A DNA stretch of 64,000 nt from Flavobacterium panacis (GTDB taxonomy: Bacteria; Bacteroidota; Bacteroidia; Flavobacteriales; Flavobacteriaceae): the NCBI RefSeq assembly GCF_024649945.1, contig NZ_JANKMS010000008.1, positions 248,001 through 312,000 on the forward strand, in the 5' to 3' direction. Positions 17,515-26,945 of the stretch are shown one piece after another (the stretch's first letter is position 1; every line of letters begins with the position of its first letter). The translations under genes were made by a program, and so were the position numbers. A model generated the notes under the pieces. It was not told the origin of the DNA, searched no databases, and saw only the letters and a list, made by a program, of their open reading frames with translations.

Positions 17515-18015
17515 TTAGTTTAACTTTACGTCACCTAACATTTTCTCAACTAATTTAGTTTGAGATTCTTTGTTAGATAATTCTTCTTTCAATAATTTTT
17601 CAGCGATACTTAATGATAAAGTAGAAACCTGAGCTTTTACTTCAGCCATTGCAGCATTTTTTTCGCTTTCGATAGCAGCTTTAGCTTGTTCGATCATTTT
17701 TTGACCAGCTTCTTGCGCTTCGTTTTTAGAATCAGCAATCATTTTCTCTTTCATTTCACGAGCTTCTTTCAACATCGCGTCACGTTCTGCACGAGCTTCA
17801 TTCAAAATTCTTTGATTGTCAGCTTGTAAATTTTCCATTTCTCTTTTTGCATTTTCAGCAGAAAGCAATGCATTTTTAATACCTTCTTCTCTTGAAGTAA
17901 TAGACTCCATAATTGGTTTCCAAGCAAATTTCACTAAAAGCAAAATTAATACTAACAAGATTAGAGCTTGCCAAAAGAATAAACCGAATGAAAAATCGTT
18001 AATTAACTTATCCAT
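17515..18015 (-). CDS. atpF: ATP synthase Fo b subunit
   Basis: Peripheral stalk of the ATP synthase. The 166-residue protein has one N-terminal membrane helix (about 10-28, FFWQALILLVLILLLVKFAW) followed by a long Glu/Lys/Ala-rich helix with the typical SREEGIKNALLSAENAKREM segment. A single b gene is present (no b'), so the stalk should be a homodimer. It lies 90 bp after atpE and 4 bp before atpH. Confidence 0.97.
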   Translation of the reverse strand: MDKLINDFSFGLFFWQALILLVLILLLVKFAWKPIMESITSREEGIKNALLSAENAKREMENLQADNQRILNEARAERDAMLKEAREMKEKMIADSKNEAQEAGQKMIEQAKAAIESEKNAAMAEVKAQVSTLSLSIAEKLLKEELSNKESQTKLVEKMLGDVKLN

Positions 18016-18105
18016 TTTATATAACTATATTAAATATTTAATTTCTCTTTTTAAAGTAACAACACCTTTAACCAACCGTTAAAGATGTTGCTATTTTTTT
18101 CTTTA

Positions 18106-18303
18106 TTATTTTCCTAAGATTAAAGCAGCAAATGCTAAACCTTCTAATAAAGCAGCGATAATAATCATCGCAGTTTGGATTTTACCAGCAGCTTCTGGCT
18201 GACGAGCAATAGCGTCCATAGCAGATCCACCGATTTTACCTAAACCTAAACCTGCACCGATTACTACTAAACCAGCACCTACTAAAGTTGGAATTGTTCC
18301 CAT
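18106..18303 (-). CDS. atpE: ATP synthase Fo c subunit
   Basis: Proteolipid of the rotary c-ring. The 65-residue protein is a two-helix hairpin with the polar loop AIARQPEAAGK and the ion-carrying Glu in helix 2 (ALLEGLAFAAL). Helix 1 is Gly-rich and lacks the Gln that helps ligate Na+ in sodium-type c subunits, so a proton-driven enzyme is likely; that reading is inference. It lies 32 bp after atpB. Confidence 0.97.
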   Translation of the reverse strand: MGTIPTLVGAGLVVIGAGLGLGKIGGSAMDAIARQPEAAGKIQTAMIIIAALLEGLAFAALILGK

Positions 18304-18335
18304 AAGTATTTATATATATAAAATTAAACTTCTAA

Positions 18336-19514
18336 TTAAATGATTGCATTTTCTTCTTCGTGTCCGTGACCATCATGGTGGTGATCCTGAACTGCCATAC
18401 CAATAAACAATGATGATAACATTGTAAAGATAAATGCTTGTAAGAATGCAACTAAAACTTCAATTACAGAGATAAATAATGTCAATCCTAATGAGATTGG
18501 CAAATCTGCTGCTAAATTTTTACCCACAAAAATCATAGCGATCAAACTCATAATTACTACGTGACCTGCAGTGATGTTTGCGTACAAACGAATTAATAAT
18601 GCGAATGGTTTTGTTAGTGTTCCTAAAATTTCAATTGGAGCTAAAATAATTTTCATTGGAACTGGTACTCCAGGCATCCAAAAGATGTGACCCCAATAAT
18701 CTTTGTTTGCACTAAATTGTGTGATTAAGAAAGTAAATGCTGCTAAACAAACTGTAATAGCAATATTTCCTGTAACATTAATTCCTAGAGGAGTCATTCC
18801 TAATAAGTTTAACAACCATACAAAGAAAAATACAGTTAATAGGTAACCCATATATTTACGGTATTTTTTCTCTCCAATATTAGGAACAGCAATTTCATCT
18901 CTAATGAAAATGATAAGTGGTTCTAAAACTCTACCAAATCCAGTTGGGATTGGTCCTTTTTTGTATGATTTTGCTAAACCAGTAAACATTAAGAATAATA
19001 ATACTGATACGAAAAGCATTGAAACAACATTTTTAGTAATTGAAAAATCTAATGGTTTTTCATTTGTTGGATGACCGTGCTCATCGTGATTGATTGTTCC
19101 GGCTGCATCTGTTTTGTAAATTTTACCGTGAACTAATTTGTAATAGTTACCGTCAAATTCTGCAACTTCTTCTCCGTGGTGTAATTTTGAAGAAGAGAAA
19201 ATTTTTAAACCACCATCAATTAAGATAACTGGTAATGAAAAACCATAGCTTTTATGTTCTTTCTCATCTTGAAAGAAAACAAAGTCATGAGAATCCTGTA
19301 AGTGGTGATCAATAAAAGCGTCCACTTTTGCTTTCGGATCAAGAGCAACATGCTCTGCTTCTTCGTGAGCATTATGTGAAACTACTTTCTCTTCGTGAAT
19401 AGTTTCAGTTTGAACATGAGTCGAATCATTCTCTGGATTTGCAAAGCCCATAATAGGCAGAGAAGCTACAAAAGCTGCAAGAATAAAGCTGAGTGGTTTG
19501 TTTGAAATCACCAT
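18336..19514 (-). CDS. atpB: ATP synthase Fo a subunit
   Basis: Proton channel of Fo. The 392-residue protein is longer than the roughly 250-270 of E. coli-type subunits because of a signal-like N-terminus (residues 1-25) and a His/Glu-rich periplasmic extension (about 28-150). The core is clear: GMTPLGINVTGNIAI, and PFALLIRLYANITAGHVVI with the essential Arg of helix 4. The C-terminus is His-rich (VQDHHHDGHGHEEE). It is the first core gene of the operon, with an excellent promoter 43 bp upstream of the ATG. Confidence 0.96.
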   Translation of the reverse strand: MVISNKPLSFILAAFVASLPIMGFANPENDSTHVQTETIHEEKVVSHNAHEEAEHVALDPKAKVDAFIDHHLQDSHDFVFFQDEKEHKSYGFSLPVILIDGGLKIFSSSKLHHGEEVAEFDGNYYKLVHGKIYKTDAAGTINHDEHGHPTNEKPLDFSITKNVVSMLFVSVLLFLMFTGLAKSYKKGPIPTGFGRVLEPLIIFIRDEIAVPNIGEKKYRKYMGYLLTVFFFVWLLNLLGMTPLGINVTGNIAITVCLAAFTFLITQFSANKDYWGHIFWMPGVPVPMKIILAPIEILGTLTKPFALLIRLYANITAGHVVIMSLIAMIFVGKNLAADLPISLGLTLFISVIEVLVAFLQAFIFTMLSSLFIGMAVQDHHHDGHGHEEENAII

Positions 19515-19556
19515 ATCGTGGAAAATCTTATTTTTTTACGTTTCTAAAATTTGGTG

Positions 19557-19585
19557 CAAAGGTACATTTTTTATTAATATTCAAA
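19557..19585 (-). promoter_or_regulatory. Promoter of the ATP synthase operon
   Basis: On the minus strand this reads TTTG (19585-19582), 17 bases, then TACCTTTG (19564-19557), matching both Bacteroidetes elements at normal spacing. Transcription would start about 19550, giving a 5' leader of about 36 nt before atpB. The small membrane gene and AtpZ gene upstream are therefore probably transcribed separately. Confidence 0.8.
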
Positions 19586-19632
19586 AGGATATGAAAAATT
19601 ATTTTTAAACCTTGTTTTAAAGAATTGTTATT

Positions 19633-20025
19633 TTAACGCTTTTCATTTAATAATCGGATAGTTAAAAGCGTCTGAAATAACAAAAACAGCACAAATGTTA
19701 TAAAAAAACTAATTTTTTCAACATCAGTTTCTCCTGTTTTGTTTTTTAGAATTGGTTGAAGAACAAAATAAGCCATTAACATTTGCGTAAAAGTTCCAAA
19801 TAAAAATGCCATTCCGACGATTTCAAAATTCTTCTTTTTTACTATTAATAATATAAGGTATAAGAAAGCAGAAATTCCGAAGAAAAATAAATACAGTATT
19901 TCTAAACTGTAGTGGAAGTTTTGATCATCGATTTCGAAAAAAAAGAAAATTGCTTTATGAAGAACATATGTTACTAAAGCAAGACAAAATAAATATAAAA
20001 CTGGTTTGTAATTCTTTGAAAGCAT
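19633..20025 (-). CDS. Small four-TM membrane protein (DUF6168-like)
   Basis: A 130-residue protein with four hydrophobic segments and a short basic tail. It resembles the DUF6168 family of Flavobacteriia, which I recall sitting between the AtpZ-like gene and atpB in many genomes. AtpI/AtpZ-like assembly or ion-transport helpers occupy equivalent positions in other bacteria, so a role in ATP synthase assembly is possible but unproven. No catalytic motif. Confidence 0.65.
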   Translation of the reverse strand: MLSKNYKPVLYLFCLALVTYVLHKAIFFFFEIDDQNFHYSLEILYLFFFGISAFLYLILLIVKKKNFEIVGMAFLFGTFTQMLMAYFVLQPILKNKTGETDVEKISFFITFVLFLLFQTLLTIRLLNEKR

Positions 20026-20083
20026 TTGAAATAAATTTTGTGCAAAGATGCAATATTTATCTCAAGCGATTTTTATTTGTAAA

Positions 20084-20311
20084 CTACTTTGTTTTATTAA
20101 TGTCATTTACTTGTCGAATTACATTATACAATGCAATTCCAACACCAACTAATACAAAGATGGTGTTGTAATATACTTTGGGACTTGGATGATTTTCGTC
20201 TAGCCAGGTTCCGAAATAAGAAAATAGAAAAATAATTACTCCCATTTGAAAAGGAATATTAATAAAGGCTAACCATTTATTTCTTCTATTATTATTCGGC
20301 TCCTTTTCCAT
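20084..20311 (-). CDS. AtpZ/AtpI-family ATP synthase-associated protein
   Basis: A 75-residue protein with two membrane helices: one at INIPFQMGVIIFLFSYFGTW and one at YNTIFVLVGVGIALYNVI. The pattern, with the conserved GTWLDE segment between them, is that of the AtpZ/AtpI family, which helps assemble the c-ring or conduct Mg2+/Ca2+ in other bacteria. It overlaps the end of the bactofilin gene by 20 bp, implying translational coupling, and lies upstream of the atp operon. Confidence 0.85.
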   Translation of the reverse strand: MEKEPNNNRRNKWLAFINIPFQMGVIIFLFSYFGTWLDENHPSPKVYYNTIFVLVGVGIALYNVIRQVNDINKTK

Positions 20312-20690
20312 CTTCTAGCATTATAACCGGATTAGAATGTGCTAGCATTGTACAAGTTGCTGTAAAATCTGCTCCTGGTTCTATTGAAAGTTTTCCAACT
20401 GCTACTTCTCCCTGAATTTGTGCAGTCGATTTTATATTGAGGATTTCCAGAACTTTTATTTTTCCATGAAATACTCCTTCTATATCAGCATTGTTACAGA
20501 TAATTTCTCCTTTGACCGATCCTTTGGCTCCTATTACAATTTTTCCTTGCGAAGTAAAATTTCCAATCAATTCTCCATCTAATCTAAAATCAGCTTTAGA
20601 GACTATGTCTCCAACTATTGATGTTCCTTCTACGATTCGGTTCGTTTTTCCAAATTGTTCTGTTCCGGTTTTTTTTACTTTTTCAAACAT
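20292..20690 (-). CDS. Bactofilin
   Basis: Polymer-forming cytoskeletal protein of 132 residues. The central beta-helix repeat pattern of DUF583 is plain (GTSIVGDIVSKADFRLDGEL, then GKIVIGAKGSVKGEI), flanked by short disordered tails. Bactofilins form membrane-associated filaments that position cell-wall enzymes. The gene starts 2 bp after the PorW/SprE stop and overlaps the AtpZ-like gene by 20 bp. Whether it supports gliding or secretion machinery encoded next door is only suggested by position. Confidence 0.93.
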   Translation of the reverse strand: MFEKVKKTGTEQFGKTNRIVEGTSIVGDIVSKADFRLDGELIGNFTSQGKIVIGAKGSVKGEIICNNADIEGVFHGKIKVLEILNIKSTAQIQGEVAVGKLSIEPGADFTATCTMLAHSNPVIMLEDGKGAE

Positions 20691-20692
20691 TA

Positions 20693-23311
20693 TTATGGGG
20701 TTTTTGGGGTCATGTAGGCGTCCAGGTTCTTTTTAATTTGAACCACTTTATAATTATCGGTGGATATAACAACTGCAGGATGAGCAATTTTATACTTTTT
20801 ATCATCTCTCAAAACTCCGGCAACATCCTGGGCATAAGCCTCAGATTTTAAACCATGAATAATTACAAAACTTTCCGTTTTATTGTATTTATCAAAAGAT
20901 GTCGTCAAGCGTTCAAAATTTTCAACTAACAAAAATACTCTGATCGCTTCTTCAATTTGTTTGAGCGTTTTGGTATCTGTATTAGAAACTGCATATAAAA
21001 TTTTCCAGCTCTTGTTGTCTGTCGTTGTAAAATTCAATTTTTCTAAAACCGGAACTTGTTTCTCCAGAAGTTCTCTTGCATTTTTCCCTTCCTCACTATT
21101 CGGATAATTGTCTGCTACATTTTCCAGACCTTTTTTATAAGCTTCTAAACCATTTACTTTTCCTAAAGTATTGGCTTTTAACAACTCATACTTTGAAACA
21201 ATATCATCTCCAGAATATTGATTGATGAGATTATCAATATTATCTAAGACTTCATTAAATTTTTCTTCCTCAAAAAGTTTGTACCATTTTTGATATTCTT
21301 TGTCCGGACTTGAATTTGGATCTTCCGATTTATTGTTTAAAATCTGAGCATATCTTGAATCTGGATATTTAGATGAAATCTCCGCTTTTATAGCCTCTGC
21401 TTTTTGTGGATTTGTAATTTGATAAATCTTATACAAATTATACATCGAAGGCAATACCAGTTTTTCTTCAGGATTGTTACGTAGCAATTGTTCCAGTTTA
21501 TCGCTGGCCAGATTATATTCTTTAAACTTCTCCTTATATATAAGTCCTAATTGGTAATAGGCAAAATTGCGTTCTTTACCAATACTGTCCATTGCTTTCT
21601 CAGATGTTGGAAGTTGTTTGGTATAAAATGCTACAGTATATTTTTCTACAACAACGGTATCTTTTAAAGCAATTGCAACATCTTGATTCGCAATACTATC
21701 ATTAATTGCAATATCACTAGCCGATTTTACTCCTGCCAATCTCCAGTTTCCTCCCAATGTCCTATTTCCCCACATTTTTCTAAACTGCACTTTTCCATAA
21801 GCAACTGTCGTTGGATTATAAAAGTAAAATGTACTCGTTGCATCATTCCCTCCAGGAGGCATTCCTAATCCTCCTCCATCCAGTTCTGCAGGTTTACCTA
21901 AAGAATTTGGGTTTACAGCTCCGTTTCCAGAATTATCTGCTCGAGAATTTAAATCGATATTAGCTAATCGTTCTTTCTCTTTTTCTTCTAAAATGCGTTT
22001 TGCTTCGTCTTTCTTTTTTAGCTCTGCAATATAATTTTCGAAATAAATCTTCTTTTCAGTAGCTGGAAGATTGTATACCTTAATAATACTATCATTTCGT
22101 TTTGCAACTGCTTCGTATTTAATAACGTTATCAAGATTTTTTCTGTTTTTTTCTATGAAAGCATATTCCCTTGTTTTAGGATCCAATTTTACTAGAGTAC
22201 TGTCATAATATTTTGCAGCCATTGTATAATTTGTATTTTTAAAATACATATTACCAATGTTTCTATATGCTGAAGCCATTAAATAAGGGTCTTTAGATTT
22301 TCTACCTAAAGATTTATTGTAAAATTTTAAAGCATTATCCTGATCTTTCTTTTTATCATAATAGACTCCCATTTCATAAAAAAGGAAATCATAATAAGGA
22401 CGATTTTCACGATCGGTCACTAGTCTATTAAATGTTTTTAAAAAGATGGTATCATTATCCCTTCCGTAATCAAACAACTGTGCTTTTTTCGCGTAAGCGT
22501 GCATCATGTATTTACGATCTGCTTTTCGATTTAAATCAATTACTTGATCATAAAAGTAAATGGCACTGTCACGTTTTTCTTCTTCCTGATACATTTGCCC
22601 CAGAATAAAACGATATCTCGCACGTTCTTCATTTTTTCTGGTGAATTGTTCTGCGATTCTTAGTTTAGCAACGGCACTGTCTTTTTGTTCTAGGTTTAAA
22701 AAAGCTTCTGCTAAAAGAGCATTTGCATCTGCAAAAGTCTGTTTATCTAAATCTGTTTTTTTAAGTAAAAGTTTAATGTTTTTAAGAGCAATCGCATCGT
22801 TGCCCAATCGCATATTGGTTTTTTCACGCCAGATTTTAGCCGTGTAAATATTGTTACTTTCGGGATATTTGTACAAGATATAATTGAATGCTTCAATTGC
22901 AGGAATAAAGCGCTGATCATAATATCTTGCTTTTCCTAACATAAGATAAGCTTCATCAATCTGCCAGTTTCTTTCTCTTCCCCCAATATTCATGGAGTGT
23001 TTCTGAATCGCTTTTGTTGCTTTTGTTTCCGCACGTTCAAAATCAGGATTTTTAGCTTTTTCTCCTTCAGAAAAATTTTCATCAAACTGCATTTTTTCAA
23101 TAGGCAGTAATTTCCAAAAATTGTCCTCATTATTGCCTTGAATAGATTGTAGACCTTTTTCTAAGCCAATTCCTCCGTTGTACAAAATATTATACTTTGT
23201 ACCTACTGAGTGTGAAGTTCTAGACAAAAGAGTATTTTTTTTGGTAGAACAAGCTATCAAAAAGAATATGAAAACGAAAGTAAAACTATATTTAAGAGTA
23301 TTCTTTTTCAA
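20693..23311 (-). CDS. sprE: Gliding motility / type IX secretion lipoprotein PorW/SprE
   Basis: Large TPR lipoprotein required in Flavobacterium johnsoniae and Porphyromonas gingivalis for type IX secretion, where it links the periplasmic machinery to other components. The 872-residue product has a lipobox FLIAC (Cys about 21), many TPR-like repeats through both halves, a Gly/Asn-rich central linker (about 455-490) and a C-terminal segment typical of SprE. Length matches the roughly 870-residue family. The neighbourhood with bactofilin and atp genes is the one I recall for sprE. It supports the secreted GH8 enzyme with a sorting domain found at 49 kb. Confidence 0.9.
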   Translation of the reverse strand: MKKNTLKYSFTFVFIFFLIACSTKKNTLLSRTSHSVGTKYNILYNGGIGLEKGLQSIQGNNEDNFWKLLPIEKMQFDENFSEGEKAKNPDFERAETKATKAIQKHSMNIGGRERNWQIDEAYLMLGKARYYDQRFIPAIEAFNYILYKYPESNNIYTAKIWREKTNMRLGNDAIALKNIKLLLKKTDLDKQTFADANALLAEAFLNLEQKDSAVAKLRIAEQFTRKNEERARYRFILGQMYQEEEKRDSAIYFYDQVIDLNRKADRKYMMHAYAKKAQLFDYGRDNDTIFLKTFNRLVTDRENRPYYDFLFYEMGVYYDKKKDQDNALKFYNKSLGRKSKDPYLMASAYRNIGNMYFKNTNYTMAAKYYDSTLVKLDPKTREYAFIEKNRKNLDNVIKYEAVAKRNDSIIKVYNLPATEKKIYFENYIAELKKKDEAKRILEEKEKERLANIDLNSRADNSGNGAVNPNSLGKPAELDGGGLGMPPGGNDATSTFYFYNPTTVAYGKVQFRKMWGNRTLGGNWRLAGVKSASDIAINDSIANQDVAIALKDTVVVEKYTVAFYTKQLPTSEKAMDSIGKERNFAYYQLGLIYKEKFKEYNLASDKLEQLLRNNPEEKLVLPSMYNLYKIYQITNPQKAEAIKAEISSKYPDSRYAQILNNKSEDPNSSPDKEYQKWYKLFEEEKFNEVLDNIDNLINQYSGDDIVSKYELLKANTLGKVNGLEAYKKGLENVADNYPNSEEGKNARELLEKQVPVLEKLNFTTTDNKSWKILYAVSNTDTKTLKQIEEAIRVFLLVENFERLTTSFDKYNKTESFVIIHGLKSEAYAQDVAGVLRDDKKYKIAHPAVVISTDNYKVVQIKKNLDAYMTPKTP

Positions 23312-23398
23312 TAGAAAAGAGTTTAAAACGATAACTACTAAAAATCAATTTTAGTATATTGACTTGTAAAAATACGCTTCTTTTTGTAATATAGAAAT

Positions 23399-24100
23399 TT
23401 AAACTGCAAAAAACAATTCCAGTTCCTGCAAGGTCTCTTTTGAGGTTTGGATATCCTTTACAATTTCCCCTTTATTAAGCGCAACAATTCTATCACAAAC
23501 TTCGACCGTGTGCTGTAAATCATGGCTTGATACCAAAACTGTTACATTTGGATTGTCGGCCAAATCTTTAATGATTTTTTTGAGTCTACTTACTGTTGTC
23601 GGATCCAGATTGGCAAATGGCTCGTCTAAAATTATGACTTCAGGATTTCCTATAAGTGTGGCAATAATTCCAACTTTTTTCTGATTTCCTTTAGATAAAT
23701 CTCTTAAGTATTTTTTATTTTTTAAAATTTCTCCGTTAAAAAACTCTTCATTTTGTGCTAATAAAGCATCCACATCTGCTTTGTTCTGATTTCGAAGTTC
23801 TCCAATAAAATAAAAATATTCTTCGGGAGTTAAGTAACCAATCAGGAAACTCTCATCTAAAAATGAACCTGTAAAAGATTTCCAGTTTTCACTTGTATTA
23901 ACCTGAATATTATGGTTTAAAATATTTCCTTTTGAAGGCTGAATTAAATCTAAAAGCAAACTGAAAAAAGTAGTTTTTCCTGCTCCGTTATTTCCTACCA
24001 ATCCGAAACTTTGCCCTTTTGGAATTTCAAGATTTTCTATATTTAAAACTGTTGTATCGTTATATTTTTTTTGAAGTTGATTTACTTGTATCATGGTCAT
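23399..24100 (-). CDS. ABC transporter ATP-binding protein
   Basis: ATPase of an ABC exporter-type system, 233 residues. Walker A VGNNGAGKTT (about 36-45), signature LSKGNQKKVG in place of LSGGQ, Walker B VIILDEPFANLD and H-loop SSHD are visible. The LSKG signature is common in exporter/antibiotic-type ATPases. A second start (Met-Ile-Gln) at 24094 is equally possible. It pairs with the multi-pass DUF5687-like protein encoded 63 bp upstream in the same direction. Substrate unknown. Confidence 0.92.
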   Translation of the reverse strand: MTMIQVNQLQKKYNDTTVLNIENLEIPKGQSFGLVGNNGAGKTTFFSLLLDLIQPSKGNILNHNIQVNTSENWKSFTGSFLDESFLIGYLTPEEYFYFIGELRNQNKADVDALLAQNEEFFNGEILKNKKYLRDLSKGNQKKVGIIATLIGNPEVIILDEPFANLDPTTVSRLKKIIKDLADNPNVTVLVSSHDLQHTVEVCDRIVALNKGEIVKDIQTSKETLQELELFFAV

Positions 24101-24163
24101 TTCAATTTTAAGTTTTTTGATTTTTGATTCATTCTCGAACTGTCACATTCTCTGACTATCAAA

Positions 24164-25633
24164 TTAATTCTTTTGTTTATAAGCGCTTATAGTACTGTAC
24201 TTTTCTATTTTGTATCTTTTTTCAATTAATGAAAACACTTTTTCTTTAAATACAAATCCGAGAACTCCGGCTCCAGCAACCAAAGCCAGTGCGATTGGTT
24301 TACTTCCAAAATGAAGTCCAAGCCAATACAGTAAAAGAGGTAAAACTATCTTAGGTAATGAAAGAAGCATCGCATTTACGTTAAAAGCTTTTTTATCTCC
24401 AAATGCTCCACCGGCATTACTTAAATCTATTGGTGTTTTGGTAAATGCGCCGCCTAAAAGAACTAAATGCGAATTAACTCCAATATTATAAATTGCGCCA
24501 ACCACTATAGTCAGATAAACTTCCCATCCGAAAAAAAGATAAAATGAAGCCAGAATTGTCGATACAAAAGTTGCAATTACAATCAGCCACCATTTTGATG
24601 TGATGTAACCACGATACGGAATATTCTGAGTCATCATGAGCTGATAATACGAACTATCCCAGCTTGGTACAAATTGTCCGAAAACAAATAAAAAACCACC
24701 CGATACAAAAATTCCCGCAAAAATGTGCATTACTGGCTTATCATAAGCTTCAATACCTCCCGAAAAAAATAGTAAACCGTAAAACAAAAAGATAAAACTC
24801 ATAAAAAGAGTCGTTTTTGATCTTTTGTTTCTTTTAATTAATCGAATGTCATTTTTAAGAAACGTTCCAACATTTCCAAACTGATTCAACCATGAAAGGT
24901 TTTCTGTAGAGGCAATATCTTCTTTTTGTGAAAGACCAGCATCCAGATATAAATTGTTTTTGAAATATTTAAATGTGAAAAGATATAACCCAATTAGGAC
25001 TAAAATCGGAATTAAAAATAATCCATCTATATCGTAAAGACTTTGAAAGAACGGACTTGTAAAAACTGTTACATCAAACAGTTTGTAATATTGTGCTCCG
25101 CCAAGAGCAATAATTACAGCTACAAAAACAACGAATAACTTATCAATATTGCTTAAAATAATATTCAAAAAATTATTGATGTAAATAAAAGCCATCATGG
25201 CTAAATGCCAAAAAATTATCTCAACAACATCATATCCGTTCAAAATTAATACAACCGAAAATGGAATAAAAAACAAGGCGTGTACCCAATTGAAAAAAGA
25301 TAAAACCGTTTTTCCCAAAGAAAAATGAACGATAGTATTTTTCTGAAACGGCAGTATCAATAAAGGTTTAATATTTAAAACTGGAATTGCCTGTAATAAC
25401 AAACGTATCGCCAAATCAAACAGAAAATAATAAATTAAAAATCGGTTGATTGTTTGCAACGGCTCTAAATTCATTTTTTTAAGCACATAAAATGCTCCTA
25501 CTCCCATTCCGATAAAAATTAATGAAAAATAGATCATTAGAAAACCTATTATAATTTTCATTGCCAGGTTTTTACCAAAAGATGCAGATCTTATAAACGC
25601 TTTCCATTCAAGGTAAATAAACTTCTTAATCAT
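24164..25633 (-). CDS. DUF5687-like ABC-2 type membrane protein
   Basis: Polytopic membrane protein of 489 residues, about 12 hydrophobic segments, probably the transmembrane partner of the ABC ATPase encoded directly downstream. It looks like the DUF5687 family of Bacteroidetes; the N-terminal FIYLEWKAFIRSASFGKN segment is characteristic. Such pairs are inferred exporters. No substrate clue is visible and nothing is truncated. Confidence 0.75.
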   Translation of the reverse strand: MIKKFIYLEWKAFIRSASFGKNLAMKIIIGFLMIYFSLIFIGMGVGAFYVLKKMNLEPLQTINRFLIYYFLFDLAIRLLLQAIPVLNIKPLLILPFQKNTIVHFSLGKTVLSFFNWVHALFFIPFSVVLILNGYDVVEIIFWHLAMMAFIYINNFLNIILSNIDKLFVVFVAVIIALGGAQYYKLFDVTVFTSPFFQSLYDIDGLFLIPILVLIGLYLFTFKYFKNNLYLDAGLSQKEDIASTENLSWLNQFGNVGTFLKNDIRLIKRNKRSKTTLFMSFIFLFYGLLFFSGGIEAYDKPVMHIFAGIFVSGGFLFVFGQFVPSWDSSYYQLMMTQNIPYRGYITSKWWLIVIATFVSTILASFYLFFGWEVYLTIVVGAIYNIGVNSHLVLLGGAFTKTPIDLSNAGGAFGDKKAFNVNAMLLSLPKIVLPLLLYWLGLHFGSKPIALALVAGAGVLGFVFKEKVFSLIEKRYKIEKYSTISAYKQKN

Positions 25634-25738
25634 GGTTTATGGTTTTAGTATTTGTTTAGTAAGAGATCAAATGTAGGAAAACGTTACAAAAAAAGTTAAA
25701 AAAAATAATTTCGTGCCAATCATTTAACAGTGGTTTGC

Positions 25739-25746
25739 TACTTTTG
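25739..25746 (+). promoter_or_regulatory. -7 box for the PaaE-like reductase gene
   Basis: TACTTTTG is an exact TAnnTTTG match 15 bp before the ATG at 25762. It overlaps the in-frame ATG at 25735, which argues that translation starts at 25762. The -33 region is not a clear match. Confidence 0.6.
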
Positions 25747-25761
25747 CAGAAAAATTCTATC

Positions 25762-26814
25762 ATGCCTTCATTCTTAAAACTAATAATAAAAGAGGTTAAA
25801 CGCGAAACTGCAGATGCGGTTTCGATACTTTTTAATGTTCCCGAAGAACTAAAATCTGACTATAAATTTATAGCAGGTCAATATATAAATTTAAAACTAA
25901 CACTTGACAATCAAGAAATTAGACGTGCTTATTCTATTTGTTCTGCACCAGATAGCGGTGAATTAAGAATTGCAGTTAAAGCGGTAAAAAATGGTCTTTT
26001 TTCTCAGTTTGCTAACACCAAACTAAAAGCAGGAGATGTTCTTGAAGTAGGTCAGCCAGAAGGTAAATTTACTTTTGAGCCAGATGCCGAAAGACAAAAA
26101 AACTATGCAGCTTTTGTAGCGGGAAGTGGTATAACGCCAGTTCTTTCTATCATAAAATCGGTTTTGAAAAATGAGCCAAAGAGTTCATTTGTATTGGTTT
26201 ACGGAAACAGAACTCCTGAACAAACTATTTTTCATCAGGAATTGCATGATTTACAATTACAATATGTAGGAAGATTTTTTGTGCATTATGTATTTAGTCA
26301 AGCAAAAGCTGAAAACGCTTTGTTTGGAAGAATTGAAAAATCGGCTGTAAATTTTGTTTTAAACAACAAGCATAAAGAATTACAGTTTGATAAATTCTAC
26401 TTATGTGGTCCAGAAGAAATGATCAATACTGTTTCTAATGTGTTGAAAGAGAAAAATGTAAAAGAATCAGCTATTAAATTTGAACTTTTTACGTCTTCTT
26501 CTGAAGAACATGAAATTCAGGGTTCTCAAGAAGGACATACAAAAATTACAGTTTTAGTAGACGATGAAGAAACGACATTTGAAATGTCTAAAAAACAAAC
26601 CATTCTTGATGCTGCTCTAAAACAAGGTGTTGATGCTCCTTATTCTTGTCAGGGTGGAATCTGCAGCAGTTGTTTGGGACGTGTTACAAAAGGAAGCGCA
26701 GAAATGACAAAAAACTCTATTTTAACAGATAGTGAAATTGCCGAAGGTTTAATTTTAACTTGTCAGGCGCATCCAACATCAGAAACTATTTATGTTGATT
26801 ACGACGACGTATAG
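25762..26814 (+). CDS. PaaE-like ferredoxin-NAD(P)H reductase with C-terminal 2Fe-2S domain
   Basis: Electron-transfer flavoprotein of 350 residues. Order of domains: FAD-binding (about 5-105, with RRAYSICSAP as the FAD motif), NAD(P)-binding (about 110-235, GSGITPVLSI), then a plant-type 2Fe-2S ferredoxin domain (about 260-350) with cysteines in SCQGGICSSC and LTCQAHP. This layout matches PaaE of phenylacetyl-CoA epoxidase and related oxygenase reductases. No paaABCD or other oxygenase genes are nearby, so it may serve another oxygenase or desaturase. The start at 25762 is preferred because a promoter box overlaps the upstream ATG at 25735. Confidence 0.92.
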   Translation: MPSFLKLIIKEVKRETADAVSILFNVPEELKSDYKFIAGQYINLKLTLDNQEIRRAYSICSAPDSGELRIAVKAVKNGLFSQFANTKLKAGDVLEVGQPEGKFTFEPDAERQKNYAAFVAGSGITPVLSIIKSVLKNEPKSSFVLVYGNRTPEQTIFHQELHDLQLQYVGRFFVHYVFSQAKAENALFGRIEKSAVNFVLNNKHKELQFDKFYLCGPEEMINTVSNVLKEKNVKESAIKFELFTSSSEEHEIQGSQEGHTKITVLVDDEETTFEMSKKQTILDAALKQGVDAPYSCQGGICSSCLGRVTKGSAEMTKNSILTDSEIAEGLILTCQAHPTSETIYVDYDDV

Positions 26815-26835
26815 TCTTTAAATTCAAAAAAATAT

Positions 26836-26880
26836 AAAATCCAAATTCCAAACTTATTATTGGAATTTGGATTTTTTTTA
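26836..26880 (+). terminator. Intrinsic terminator after the PaaE-like gene
   Basis: AATCCAAATTCCAA and TTGGAATTTGGATT pair over 14 bp with a short loop, followed by a T-tract. It lies 22 bp after the reductase stop. Confidence 0.9.
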
Positions 26881-26945
26881 TTTGCATATTTGTCAAAGTT
26901 TGGAGTTTGGAACTTGAAGTTTTTAATATTGGAATTTAATCTATT

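Noticed and set aside
25735..25761. Upstream ATG for the PaaE-like gene
   Set aside because: A perfect -7 promoter box overlaps it (25739-25746), so translation from here is unlikely.
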